This document shows positions 6,542 through 13,301 of a DNA stretch of 42,219 bases, piece by piece (position 1 is the first letter of the stretch; each line of letters opens with the position of its first letter). Below the pieces are notes generated by a model that worked only from the letters and a program-made list of their open reading frames with translations, was not told the DNA's origin and ran no database searches. Source of the stretch: a virus; IMG/VR virus record IMGVR_UViG_3300017991_000185, positions 1 through 42,219 of that record. One strand, 5' to 3'. The position numbers and the translations under genes are program-made.

Positions 6542-6774
6542 TGCGCAAAAGATTGCACCCGATGGATATAGTTGTACACGAAGGCGCCTTGTGGGTGGCT
6601 AATAGTGCCCATTATCAAGATGACCAGGGGCGACAATTGGTAAATCTGTCCCGGTACAAGGCCCTTGGATACAAAAAACGCGTCCCGTATTGGCAATGCA
6701 GGATTGTCACTGGCGCCGAAGAACGCAAATATATACAATTGGAATGTGGATTGAGGTTTTATCCGCAAAAATGA
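6541..6774 (+). CDS. Hypothetical protein, 77 aa
   Basis: Beta-rich small protein (DIVVHEGALWVANSAHYQDD; YWQCRIVTGAEERKYI), possibly an SH3-like or OB-like small barrel. It is translationally coupled at both ends (TAATG upstream, ATGA downstream). Not recognised. Confidence 0.6.
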   Translation: MRKRLHPMDIVVHEGALWVANSAHYQDDQGRQLVNLSRYKALGYKKRVPYWQCRIVTGAEERKYIQLECGLRFYPQK

Positions 6775-6965
6775 AAAGTAAAGAAAAAGCCAACATCCCA
6801 TTGATGATACGCCCGGCCCATCAGCGCTGGTTTCACGACCACGCGGACTTAAGGGACGATGGGGCATACGAAAATTGGCAGGACGCGGCGCGCAGGATCT
6901 TAGATTGGCTCATAGACGCGGACAATGACGCCCCGCCACCGGAATTTTTCAGGGAGCCAGGATAG
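6771..6965 (+). CDS. Hypothetical protein, 64 aa
   Basis: Starts at ATG 6771, overlapping the previous stop as ATGA. Charged protein with a helical Trp-rich centre (AYENWQDAARRILDWLIDAD) and a Pro-rich end. It is the last + strand gene before the integrase region. Confidence 0.58.
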   Translation: MKSKEKANIPLMIRPAHQRWFHDHADLRDDGAYENWQDAARRILDWLIDADNDAPPPEFFREPG

Positions 6966-7000
6966 GCCGAAAAAAAATCGCAAAATTCTCAAGAAAGTAT

Positions 7001-7034
7001 TTGACTTATGCCGATTTGTAGGTTAGGGTATAAT
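7001..7034 (+). promoter_or_regulatory. Possible rightward promoter upstream of structured RNA
   Basis: A perfect TATAAT is at 7029-7034. TTGACT occurs upstream at 7001-7006, but the spacer is 22 bp, too long for a normal sigma70 promoter, so only the -10 is convincing. A start near 7041 would make an RNA that covers exactly the structured segment 7051-7139. Confidence 0.35.
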
Positions 7035-7050
7035 ATGAAAGGATGCAATA

Positions 7051-7139
7051 TGCTGACCACCGTAACGCAGAACAGAGTTCAAACCTGCCCGGCCCATTTC
7101 GCACACCTCAAAAGTGCGGTGGTCAGCAGCCGGGCAGGT
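7051..7139 (+). ncRNA. Candidate structured RNA with pseudoknot topology
   Basis: Two long perfect pairings interleave. TGCTGACCACCG (7051-7062) is complementary to CGGTGGTCAGCA (7117-7128), and ACCTGCCCGGC (7083-7093) to GCCGGGCAGGT (7129-7139). The two 3' strands abut without a gap, as in an H-type pseudoknot with coaxial stems of 12 and 11 bp. A third small hairpin CGCAC/GTGCG (7100-7118) competes with part of the first stem. No open frame accounts for it. It lies between the converging early operon and integrase, ending at the integrase stop codon. Confidence 0.55.
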
Positions 7140-7934
7140 CTATTCCAGAACATCCGTAAGCCCGTCAAGGTCGGACTCCAGCCAGTGTGTGTAGATTTTC
7201 TCAGTTGTGCGGATGCTGGAATGGCCCAACAAGCGCGACACTTTACTCACAGGGACACCGTGCTTAACGATAAGCTGCGTGCAGAAAAAGTGTCTAATGG
7301 CGTGAGGCCCGCCTCTTGGAATATGGGCCTTGCGACACAGCCTGGCAATCATATTCTCTATTGATTGCCGGCGGGAATATGCTCTCTTACATTTGAATAG
7401 CGGGTCGGAGCGCAGGATACGACGCACCGTTTGATTGATGGGAACAGCCCGACGTTTTCTGCCCTTGCCGGTTATCACGATATGCCCGTTAATGATTGAC
7501 TGAGGGCCAAGCGAGAGCAATTCGGACACCCTCAAGCCGGTATTGGCAAAAAGCTGAATAATCTGACGCTCGCAAGGTTTTGCAACACTTAACAGCTTAT
7601 GATATTCCTCTTCGGTGAATACCCTCTGGCGCGGTGGGGCTTCTTTGAGCATCTTGATTTTCTCCGCAGGATTTGGAACCTCAAGGACGGCAGAAGCCCA
7701 CCGGCAAAAGGATTTTATCGCGGTAAGCTGAGAATTGGCTGTTCGATTGGAGCAAGAGACCAAAATGGAATCGACGTACGCAAGGATGTGAGCGGGCCTA
7801 ATTTCGGTGAAGTCAGAGGGCACAAACCTGGCAAATCGCGCCAGCGTGGCGGCATAATGCTGCTGAGTACGCGCAGTGTAACGCCTTGCGTGATAGTGGA
7901 ACCTAAGTAGTAGCAACTTCAGTTTGCAAGGCAT
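7140..7934 (-). CDS. int: Tyrosine recombinase (phage integrase)
   Basis: Site-specific recombinase with the full catalytic set. Numbered from the ATG at 7934, these are Arg135 (NTGLRVSELL), Lys157 (ITGKGRKRR), His211 and Arg214 (HAIRHFF), His238 (LLGHSSIRTT) and the Tyr248 nucleophile (IYTHW). The N-terminal SAM-like core-binding domain spans about residues 10-95. At 264 residues it is short, without an obvious arm-binding domain, so XerC/D-like or minimal integrase. A longer frame begins at ATG 7976, but a good promoter lies inside it (7943-7970) with a predicted start at about 7936, so I favour ATG 7934, nearly leaderless. It lies next to a tRNA-Gly half that is a likely attP. Confidence 0.92.
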   Translation of the reverse strand: MPCKLKLLLLRFHYHARRYTARTQQHYAATLARFARFVPSDFTEIRPAHILAYVDSILVSCSNRTANSQLTAIKSFCRWASAVLEVPNPAEKIKMLKEAPPRQRVFTEEEYHKLLSVAKPCERQIIQLFANTGLRVSELLSLGPQSIINGHIVITGKGRKRRAVPINQTVRRILRSDPLFKCKRAYSRRQSIENMIARLCRKAHIPRGGPHAIRHFFCTQLIVKHGVPVSKVSRLLGHSSIRTTEKIYTHWLESDLDGLTDVLE

Positions 7935-7942
7935 TACTGCGA

Positions 7943-7970
7943 ATTCTATCGCCTTGTCGCCTTTTGTCAA
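7943..7970 (-). promoter_or_regulatory. Integrase promoter P1
   Basis: Minus-strand TTGACA (7970-7965), 16-bp spacer, TAGAAT (7948-7943). The predicted start at about 7936 is within 2-3 nt of ATG 7934, implying a leaderless or near-leaderless integrase mRNA. Confidence 0.7.
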
Positions 7971-7980
7971 ACCCATTCTC

Positions 7981-8022
7981 GCGGGCGTAATTCAGTGGTA
8001 GAATGTCAGCTTCCCAAGCTGG
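7981..8022 (+). other. tRNA-Gly(CCC) 5' half, candidate attP core
   Basis: The 42 bases read as a clean tRNA-Gly 5' half: acceptor strand GCGGGCG, D stem ATTC/GAAT around AGTGGTA, anticodon stem TCAGC/GCTGG and loop TTCCCAA with anticodon CCC. After this the sequence has no T arm (no TTCRA loop) and no matching acceptor strand, and instead forms a tight GAAACC/GGTTTC hairpin (8033-8047). A tRNA segment directly beside an integrase gene is the usual signature of an attachment core. That the 5' rather than the 3' half is kept is less common. Confidence 0.68.
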
Positions 8023-8197
8023 TACTCCACCTGAAACCTCCGGTTTCCCACTCCCTGTAATCACAATTCTATCGTTCCGACCCTTCTCTGTCAAGAAAAA
8101 AGTAGGTATGAGTTGCGGGGGGGCATTTGGGTAGCATAGCCGGGTTGTGCCCGGTATGGGGCTCCTTAAAATCGTGGTGGCATCCGCAACTTGGCGG
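8023..8197. other. Non-coding segment after the tRNA half
   Basis: No gene is seen. It contains the hairpin GAAACC-TCC-GGTTTC (8033-8047), the second integrase promoter (8066-8094) and a short CCGGG/CCCGG hairpin near 8140-8154. Confidence 0.5.
8066..8094 (-). promoter_or_regulatory. Second leftward promoter toward integrase
   Basis: Minus-strand TTGACA (8094-8089), 17-bp spacer, TAGAAT (8071-8066). A transcript starting near 8059 would run antisense through the tRNA-Gly half into the integrase and could also serve the longer ATG 7976 start. Confidence 0.7.
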
Positions 8198-8415
8198 CGG
8201 GGCGGCACGACAGCTTCCGGCCCTGAGCCGGAATCCCGCCCCGTTGCAATCTTTTTTCATCTACTCCTCCTCCGAAGCTGCGGTAGCCGCCTTGCCGCAG
8301 CTTTTGTCACGGATGAATTGCAAGGAGGCTTGCAATTCTTTGACTGGGGCAGCGCGGGTGTTCCTGTAAAACGAGTTGGTTCTGTTTCCGGTGTGTTGCC
8401 GGGCCGTGCTGCCCC
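8198..8415 (+). ncRNA. Highly structured intergenic region (four strong stems)
   Basis: Successive inverted repeats fill this gene-free stretch. CGGGGCGG (8198-8205) pairs with CCGCCCCG (8236-8243), enclosing TTCCGGC/GCCGGAA (8215-8233), with TTTTTT at 8252-8257. AAGCTGCGG (8275-8283) pairs with CCGCAGCTT (8295-8303), followed by T's. AATTGCAAG (8316-8324) pairs with CTTGCAATT (8329-8337) around a GAGG loop that continues an AAGGAGG-like site. GGGGCAGCGCGG (8346-8357) pairs with CCGTGCTGCCCC (8404-8415). It may be a terminator series, a leader controlling the gene at 8441, or a discrete small RNA. Confidence 0.5.
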
Positions 8416-8440
8416 ATATATGAAAACAAGGAGAAAAACG

Positions 8441-8899
8441 ATGACTGAACGAGAATTAAGAATCGTTGACCGTTTGAAAGCAAACGCAATGCCATTCGCG
8501 CTTTGCACCCCAGAGGAGCAAGAAGTTTTCAAGCAGGTCGGGCCAGAGAATTGTATTGTTCTGACCGGCATTGAACGCGCGACAGGATGGGCGAAGGCGA
8601 AGTGGGGGCAAGCTACGAGCTTTTTTCCCGCTCACACTTTCCGGATCAAGAAGGATTACCAGCCGGAGTCGGAGATTGAGCGGTGCCGGGTGTGGCCACC
8701 AAATGAATGTTACACTTTTTGCCACTATCGCCGCACTGGGGAGGGGGAGCAGGACCTGGCAGCCGCCCTCCCGGACCCGGACTTTATGGGGTTTGAATAC
8801 GAAGATGGCAAAACGCGCTGCATTCCGCGTTTGCTGCCAGCCAAGGATAACGAGCCCGCACAAATCCCCGTGGCAGTGCTGTTCAGGAGACGAAAATGA
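8441..8899 (+). CDS. Hypothetical protein, 152 aa
   Basis: ATG 8441 is chosen because AAGGAG lies 7 nt upstream; the frame is open further back, but that part overlaps the structured RNA. The protein is soluble, with helical N terminus (ELRIVDRLKANAMPFALCTP), aromatic motifs and several Cys. It has no clear domain but contains a domain-like stretch (TGIERATGWAKAKWGQ ... TFRIKKDYQPE) resembling phage proteins of unknown function. It overlaps the endolysin start by 4 nt, so they are coupled. Confidence 0.7.
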   Translation: MTERELRIVDRLKANAMPFALCTPEEQEVFKQVGPENCIVLTGIERATGWAKAKWGQATSFFPAHTFRIKKDYQPESEIERCRVWPPNECYTFCHYRRTGEGEQDLAAALPDPDFMGFEYEDGKTRCIPRLLPAKDNEPAQIPVAVLFRRRK

Positions 8900-9342
8900 A
8901 AAAGCTAATAAGCACAATTTCAGCGGCTTTTATCGCCTTGCTCGCCTGCCCGGAACATTGGCTCGGCGGGGCGGTGGCGGTATCGGCGGAGCATAACTTG
9001 TCGGACCTGTTGGACGCCATCGCTGAGGTCGAAAGCGGCGGCGATCCCAACGCTTACAACGAGGCCGAGAACGCGGCGGGGCTATATCAAATCCGGCCTA
9101 TCTATGTCAAGGATTGCAACCGGCTCTGCGGGTACAACGAGTTTTCGCTTGCTGACCGATACAACCCCGACCGCGCGCGAATGATGGTAGCGGTGTATCT
9201 CAAACATTACGGCAACGGCAAGGGCCTTGAAGCTATGGCTCGAATACACAACGGCGGGCCGACAGGACACACAAAGGAAGCGACCAAAGCATACTGGCAG
9301 AAAATCAAAGCAGTTATGGAAGGAGACAAAAATGAGAATTAA
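8896..9342 (+). CDS. Secreted muramidase / lytic transglycosylase-like endolysin
   Basis: 148 residues. The N terminus is a signal or signal-anchor sequence (MKKLISTISAAFIALLACP) with a possible lipobox LLAC. The mature part has the lysozyme-like SLT signature: LLDAIAEVESGGDPNAYN with the catalytic Glu in AEVESGG, then AAGLYQIRPIYV and a C-terminal ARIHNGGP motif. As family knowledge, such enzymes cleave the glycan strand of peptidoglycan. The signal sequence suggests export by the host Sec system rather than holin-only release. It is encoded in the rightward arm, away from the head and tail genes. Confidence 0.85.
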   Translation: MKKLISTISAAFIALLACPEHWLGGAVAVSAEHNLSDLLDAIAEVESGGDPNAYNEAENAAGLYQIRPIYVKDCNRLCGYNEFSLADRYNPDRARMMVAVYLKHYGNGKGLEAMARIHNGGPTGHTKEATKAYWQKIKAVMEGDKNEN

Positions 9343-9547
9343 GAAAATCACATCCCAGTCACGACGCGATTTCTCCGCTATCTATGAATGCGAACACTGC
9401 GGACACGAGTTTGAGAGTAGCGGTTATGACGATAGCTACTTTCACCGAAACGTCATCCCAAAAATGCACTGCCCTAAATGCGGCAAAACGGCTGGCCCTG
9501 ATTATCAACCACGAGCCACCCGATACCCGGACAGCCTGACGGTGTAA
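9332..9547 (+). CDS. Zinc-ribbon protein, 71 aa
   Basis: ATG 9332 follows GGAAGGAGA and overlaps the endolysin end by 11 nt. A CEHCGHEF knuckle and a CPKCGK knuckle about 25 residues apart form a classic four-Cys zinc ribbon. It could bind nucleic acid or protein; no specific family. Confidence 0.72.
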   Translation: MRIKKITSQSRRDFSAIYECEHCGHEFESSGYDDSYFHRNVIPKMHCPKCGKTAGPDYQPRATRYPDSLTV

Positions 9548-9563
9548 GAAAGGAAGGTGCAAA

Positions 9564-9914
9564 ATGAGCCTAACTCAAGCTCAAATTGAGCGAGCCAACA
9601 AAATTAACGCACAAGTTTCTTGGCTAAAAGATTGGGGCGACCGCGTGAGCGCGAAAACCGGCCTGTGCCACGCCGCGCTCTGTGAATCCGTCGCCGAATA
9701 CTGTGGTGAGTCCGGCAACGAAGGGCCGAGCTTGGATTTGATAGAGACGGCAAGGCTATGGGAGAACAACCCGGAGCAGATTTTTGAGTACATCGAGGAA
9801 AGCGGAAAATGGTGCAAACGCCCGACAAGCGGCTGTTTGCGGTACTGCAATATGTGGCGGTCGGGCTGTTTTGCGGAAAGGAAGGTGCAAAATGATACCC
9901 GAACAGAACCTTGA
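9564..9914 (+). CDS. Hypothetical Cys-rich protein, 116 aa
   Basis: ATG 9564 is preceded by GAAAGGAAGGTG. Helical N-terminal half (LTQAQIERANKINAQVSWL) and a C-terminal region with several Cys (WCKRPTSGCLRYCNMWRSGC). The last 23 nt overlap the next gene. A 20-bp segment covering its ribosome site and start is repeated exactly at the next gene. Not recognised. Confidence 0.68.
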   Translation: MSLTQAQIERANKINAQVSWLKDWGDRVSAKTGLCHAALCESVAEYCGESGNEGPSLDLIETARLWENNPEQIFEYIEESGKWCKRPTSGCLRYCNMWRSGCFAERKVQNDTRTEP

Positions 9915-10254
9915 ACAGCCCGCCCCCGTGGTGGTGGGGCAGTGTGAATTTTGTGACGGCGAGATACAGATTGAAGCGCGCGAGTGCGCTGGCTGCGAGA
10001 GACAGGCCTGCTCAATCTGCGCCGATGATTTCCGCTACTGCGATATCTGCAACCAGCGGTTTTGTGATGAGTGCATAGAGGCCACCGAGCCCCTCACGGT
10101 CTGCGGCAAATGCCTGGGCGAAATGAACAAGTGGTGGGACGCACGGAAACTGGTCCTGGATAGCTTGTGGCACATCCACAACAAGACGGAATGCAGTTAC
10201 ACACGGGGCTATGCAGGGACGCTGTTAATCACGCTCGACAAGGAGCCAAAATGA
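9892..10254 (+). CDS. Multi-CxxC zinc-binding protein, 120 aa
   Basis: After ATG 9892, which has a ribosome site identical to that of the previous gene, the protein shows CEFC, CAGC, CSIC, CDIC, CDEC and CGKC pairs in residues 15-80, like a B-box/RING-like or double zinc-knuckle fold, followed by a helical tail. Likely protein-protein or nucleic-acid binding. It overlaps the nuclease start (ATGA). Confidence 0.75.
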   Translation: MIPEQNLEQPAPVVVGQCEFCDGEIQIEARECAGCERQACSICADDFRYCDICNQRFCDECIEATEPLTVCGKCLGEMNKWWDARKLVLDSLWHIHNKTECSYTRGYAGTLLITLDKEPK

Positions 10255-11126
10255 AAACCACCAATAAACATAACTTGCCAGAAGCGATTTACAGGGCCGT
10301 TTCCAAAAACTATCCACTGGACCCCGACAGACTATCCGTGACTCACCTCATCGGCCCGCCACTGATAAGACAATTAATGATAGAGCGCTGGGACGAACTG
10401 GAAGAAGATGCGTCAGAGAAACTCTGGATGCTCCTCGGAAGCGCGATGCACTACATCCTCTCGTTAAACGCAGACGGGATTGTAGAGGAAAAGTTTGAGT
10501 ATGAAGTCAACGGGATAACCGTAGTTGCGAAAATCGACCTGTATATCCCGCGCCGACAACTTAACGGCACAACATGCCCCGCACAGGTTTGCGACCATAA
10601 AACCAAAACCATTTGGGGTCACATCCTCGGCGACGCAAAAGAAATCGAAGCTCAATTAAACTGCTATGCCTGGGCTGAACGGCTCTACGGACGCCCCGTC
10701 GATGAATTGTACGCCAACGCCATACTCCGCGACCACAACAAGCGGCAAGCACAAAGAGAGGCAGATTACCCCCCGATTGCCTTTGATACCTATCCCGTGC
10801 CGCTGTGGGACTTTGAAACCCAACAAAGGTACATCGAAGAGCGAGTAGCGTTACACCTTGAGCCCGCCACCGAATGCACACCGGAAGAAAAGTGGGCCAG
10901 GCCAACACGATACGCCGTAAAGAAGGGCAAAAACAAAACAGCGATGCGAGTCAAAGGGCTAGACACCTACGAAAAAGCCCAAGCCTACATCGACAAGCTG
11001 CCAGAAAGCAAGAAAAAGGGCACGTGGATAGAAGCCCGCCCCGGCGAATTCACGCGGTGCAAAGACTACTGCCCCGTCAGGTCTGTTTGCCCCTACAACC
11101 ACTATCGGGAGATTGAAAATGGCTAA
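10251..11126 (+). CDS. RecB/Cas4-like PD-(D/E)XK exonuclease
   Basis: 291 residues from ATG 10251. The nuclease core is visible as GSAMHYIL (His67), VVAKIDLYI (Asp96) and QVCDHKT (Asp115-x-Lys117), with the downstream helix EIEAQLNCYAWAERL matching the QxxxY motif of this superfamily. Near the C terminus, C-x3-C-x5-C (residues 270, 274, 280) resembles the cysteine cluster of Cas4/AddB nucleases, though no N-terminal partner Cys is seen. It lies just before an SSB-like gene, so a recombination or end-processing role is likely. Confidence 0.85.
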   Translation: MKTTNKHNLPEAIYRAVSKNYPLDPDRLSVTHLIGPPLIRQLMIERWDELEEDASEKLWMLLGSAMHYILSLNADGIVEEKFEYEVNGITVVAKIDLYIPRRQLNGTTCPAQVCDHKTKTIWGHILGDAKEIEAQLNCYAWAERLYGRPVDELYANAILRDHNKRQAQREADYPPIAFDTYPVPLWDFETQQRYIEERVALHLEPATECTPEEKWARPTRYAVKKGKNKTAMRVKGLDTYEKAQAYIDKLPESKKKGTWIEARPGEFTRCKDYCPVRSVCPYNHYREIENG

Positions 11127-11298
11127 TTTCCTATGCCCGAAATGCGGCGAATTTATGCCCCTACAATTTGCCTGTAATACCAAATGGGGCTTTATGTGCC
11201 AGGACTGCGAACAACGAATGTTAGGGCACAAGAGGATTAAGCGGCTCGGCAGGGCAAGACGCCAAACAGAACATCGATTAACGGAAATGCCAAGATGA
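11119..11298 (+). CDS. Zinc-ribbon protein, 59 aa
   Basis: Starts at ATG 11119 inside the end of the nuclease gene. The CPKCGEF knuckle and CQDCEQ knuckle form a zinc ribbon, followed by a basic tail (HKRIKRLGRARRQTE). A small nucleic-acid-binding accessory of the recombination block is likely; function not known. Confidence 0.65.
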   Translation: MANFLCPKCGEFMPLQFACNTKWGFMCQDCEQRMLGHKRIKRLGRARRQTEHRLTEMPR

Positions 11299-11357
11299 GC
11301 GACCCGGAGTGCCAGCGTGTTGGCAACTTCGTGGCCGATTTATTGAAAGGAAAAGAA

Positions 11358-11984
11358 ATGGGACTTGTTGCAAGCCAGAAAAATGGTGGCTCAAGCGAAC
11401 CTATCGAGGCCGGATTGTACCAGGCTGTATGTTACGCGGTGATTGACATCGGAACCCAGTACAACGAGCGGTTCAATAAGTACAACCGCAAGTGCGTGAT
11501 TATATGGGAACTCCCCGACGTGAGAATTGAGATTGACCGGGACGGGGACAAGCTCAACCTGCCCCGCGCCCGGTCGAAACGGTACACAATTTCTCTCCAC
11601 GAGAAATCCAACCTCTATCAAGATTTGGTAAGCTGGCGGGGGAAGAACTTCACCGGGGAAGAACTCGCGGGGTTCGATTTGTTCAACATCGCAGGCAAGA
11701 ACTGTATGCTCAATATCGTCAACGAGCAAAAAGGTGATAGAACCTACGACAAAATCTCCGGGGTGGCCAAGTTAATGAAGAACCTGGAGCCCAAAGACCC
11801 TGAGAACCCGGTGGTTACTTATTCAATCTCCGACCACGGAACGAACATCCCGGAGAACGTACCGGACTGGGTAAAACACGAAATCAAGCAGTCGGAGGAA
11901 TGGAAGAGGCTAACGGAAAAGTCCGCCCCCGACAACCCCCCGGCAACTGATGAAACTATCCCCGACGACGAAATTCCTTTTTGA
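11358..11984 (+). CDS. SSB-like single-stranded DNA-binding protein
   Basis: ATG 11358 is chosen for its GAAAGGAAAAGAA ribosome site; a longer frame begins at 11295. The 208-residue protein has a beta-rich N-terminal two-thirds (GLYQAVCYAVIDIG; CVIIWELPDVRIEI; FNIAGKNCMLNIVNE) compatible with an OB fold, then a linker and an acidic tail ending DDEIPF. That tip matches the interaction tail of bacterial and phage SSB proteins. Its place between a RecB-like nuclease and replication genes fits. Confidence 0.8.
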   Translation: MGLVASQKNGGSSEPIEAGLYQAVCYAVIDIGTQYNERFNKYNRKCVIIWELPDVRIEIDRDGDKLNLPRARSKRYTISLHEKSNLYQDLVSWRGKNFTGEELAGFDLFNIAGKNCMLNIVNEQKGDRTYDKISGVAKLMKNLEPKDPENPVVTYSISDHGTNIPENVPDWVKHEIKQSEEWKRLTEKSAPDNPPATDETIPDDEIPF

Positions 11985-11992
11985 GGCGTGAT

Positions 11993-12352
11993 ATGGAAAT
12001 CACAAAAGTAGCAAACCGAATACAAAAAATCATTCAGGCAATCGGCGAAGAGCGAAGGGCTCTCCGGGACGCCGGGCAAAAAAAGGCCAAAGCCATCTCA
12101 AACTACGACCGGGCGCTCCAGATAAAGATTATGGAGCTCTCTCAAGGAACAGCAAAGGACGATAACGGCGAGCCCGTGCCTAAGCCACCAGCAAGCTATA
12201 CAGAGAAAATAGCCAAAGGCTTATGCTGGCAGGAGAGATTGGAACTGGAACAGGCAGACGGGGCGTACAAGGCCGTCATTAGCAACCTGGAGGCGCTCAA
12301 GGCCCAGTTGAATGGATACCAGTCAATTTTCAGGCATCTGGAGGAAACATAA
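11993..12352 (+). CDS. Helical protein of replication/recombination block, 119 aa
   Basis: ATG 11993 has GAGG 8 nt upstream. The protein is almost entirely helical and basic, with heptad-like stretches near residues 5-45 and 80-115, separated by a Pro-rich loop (EPVPKPPASY). This matches the general appearance of small phage recombination accessories without a specific family. It overlaps the next start (TAATG). Confidence 0.68.
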   Translation: MEITKVANRIQKIIQAIGEERRALRDAGQKKAKAISNYDRALQIKIMELSQGTAKDDNGEPVPKPPASYTEKIAKGLCWQERLELEQADGAYKAVISNLEALKAQLNGYQSIFRHLEET

Positions 12353-12684
12353 TGGAACCCAAACACACACCGCTACCGTGGTTCAATGAGACCGAGTGCC
12401 TAATACCCCGCATATACGGGCCAGGCCACTGTCCGGTAGCATCAAGCAACATTCCCATCAAAGAAATTGACGAGGCCAACGCCGAGTTTATCGTCCGCGC
12501 CTGTAATGCTCATTATGAGCTTGTGGAGGCACTGGAGCAAGCTATGGGGTGGGCTGCTGGCTACCCGCTCAAAGGCCCCGGCAATAGCGCTGATAGGATT
12601 GTGGCTGAACAAGTGTACAGGCAAGCCGAAGCCGCACTCAAAAAAGCAAAGGGCACGGAGGCTCGGTGGAATATCTCAGAATAA
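12352..12684 (+). CDS. Conserved phage protein of unknown function, 110 aa
   Basis: Begins KHTPLPW and has EANAEFIVRACNAHYELV followed by an amphipathic helix. This HTPxPW ... ANAEFIVRACN layout is very common in small phage proteins of unknown function. It is coupled to both neighbours: TAATG upstream and a 19-nt overlap with the next gene. Confidence 0.78.
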   Translation: MEPKHTPLPWFNETECLIPRIYGPGHCPVASSNIPIKEIDEANAEFIVRACNAHYELVEALEQAMGWAAGYPLKGPGNSADRIVAEQVYRQAEAALKKAKGTEARWNISE

Positions 12685-13301
12685 AAAACTGGGAGAAGTT
12701 CCAGCAATATCGGGACAGAGAACCCAAGTGGATTAAGCTCCACAGGGCACTTCTCCGCAACTACGAGTTCAACAAATTACCCGACACCACTAAGGCGCAC
12801 CTCATACTTTTGTGGCTCCTGGCGGCGGAGCTGCACAACCAAATCCCCCTCGATAAGGACTGGATTAAGTCTGAAATCAAGGCAAAAAGCAAAATTGACT
12901 TCGATGCGCTCGTAAGTGCCGGTTTTATAAGCATATACAAACAAGAGGGAGAGTCTGTACAGAATTGTACAGAATTGTACATAGAGAAGAGAAGAGAAGA
13001 GAAGAGAAGAGGAGAGGGAGAGCCCCCCAAAAAGCGATTTCTTAACTACACTTTACTGACTGAAGAAGAACACCAAAAACTCATTAACCAGTTGGGTGAA
13101 AAGCTCACCACTGAATACATAGAAAAAGTGGATAGTTATGTGGGGTCAACTGGCCGCCGGTACAAAAGTCATTATATGACAATTTTGTCCTGGTGGCAAA
13201 AAGACGGCAAGCCGGGCAGCTCGAAAGTAAAACCCCCCGACCGTGAGGCCCAGCGTCGCCGGGCTGAAATCCTGGCAGAAAGCAAGGGACGTGATGATTG
13301 A
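12666..13301 (+). CDS. Replication initiator / replisome organiser-like protein
   Basis: 211 residues from GTG 12666 with GGAGG 4-5 nt upstream. The N-terminal domain (LRIKNWEKFQQYRDREPKWIKLH ... DTTKAHLILLWLLAAELHNQIP) is of the type found in phage replication proteins that precede DnaB-like helicases. A charged low-complexity linker (about residues 108-122) is encoded by a 5-bp AGAGA tandem repeat. The C-terminal helical part (EHQKLINQLGEKLTTEYIEK ... SHYMTILSWW) resembles DnaD/DnaT-like tails. Phage replication origins often lie inside such genes, and phased TGTACA sites are present here. Confidence 0.72.
   Translation: MEYLRIKNWEKFQQYRDREPKWIKLHRALLRNYEFNKLPDTTKAHLILLWLLAAELHNQIPLDKDWIKSEIKAKSKIDFDALVSAGFISIYKQEGESVQNCTELYIEKRREEKRRGEGEPPKKRFLNYTLLTEEEHQKLINQLGEKLTTEYIEKVDSYVGSTGRRYKSHYMTILSWWQKDGKPGSSKVKPPDREAQRRRAEILAESKGRDD
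12956..13022. repeat. Phased TGTACA iterons plus AGAGA tract, candidate origin
   Basis: TGTACA occurs at 12956-12961, 12966-12971 and 12976-12981, exactly 10 bp apart, as two TGTACAGAAT units plus a half unit, so all lie on one face of the helix. It is followed by a purine-only AGAGA tandem tract of about 40 bp. Iterons inside the initiator gene resemble the lambda-type origin arrangement. Confidence 0.5.

Noticed and set aside
7981-8055. Complete functional tRNA-Gly gene
   Set aside because: Only the 5' half is normal. No T-loop (TTCRA) and no acceptor pairing follow; a tight hairpin replaces the T arm.
8147-8440. N-terminal extension of the 8441 gene in the same open frame
   Set aside because: The extension lies over the strong stems, has odd composition, and ATG 8441 has AAGGAG at proper spacing.
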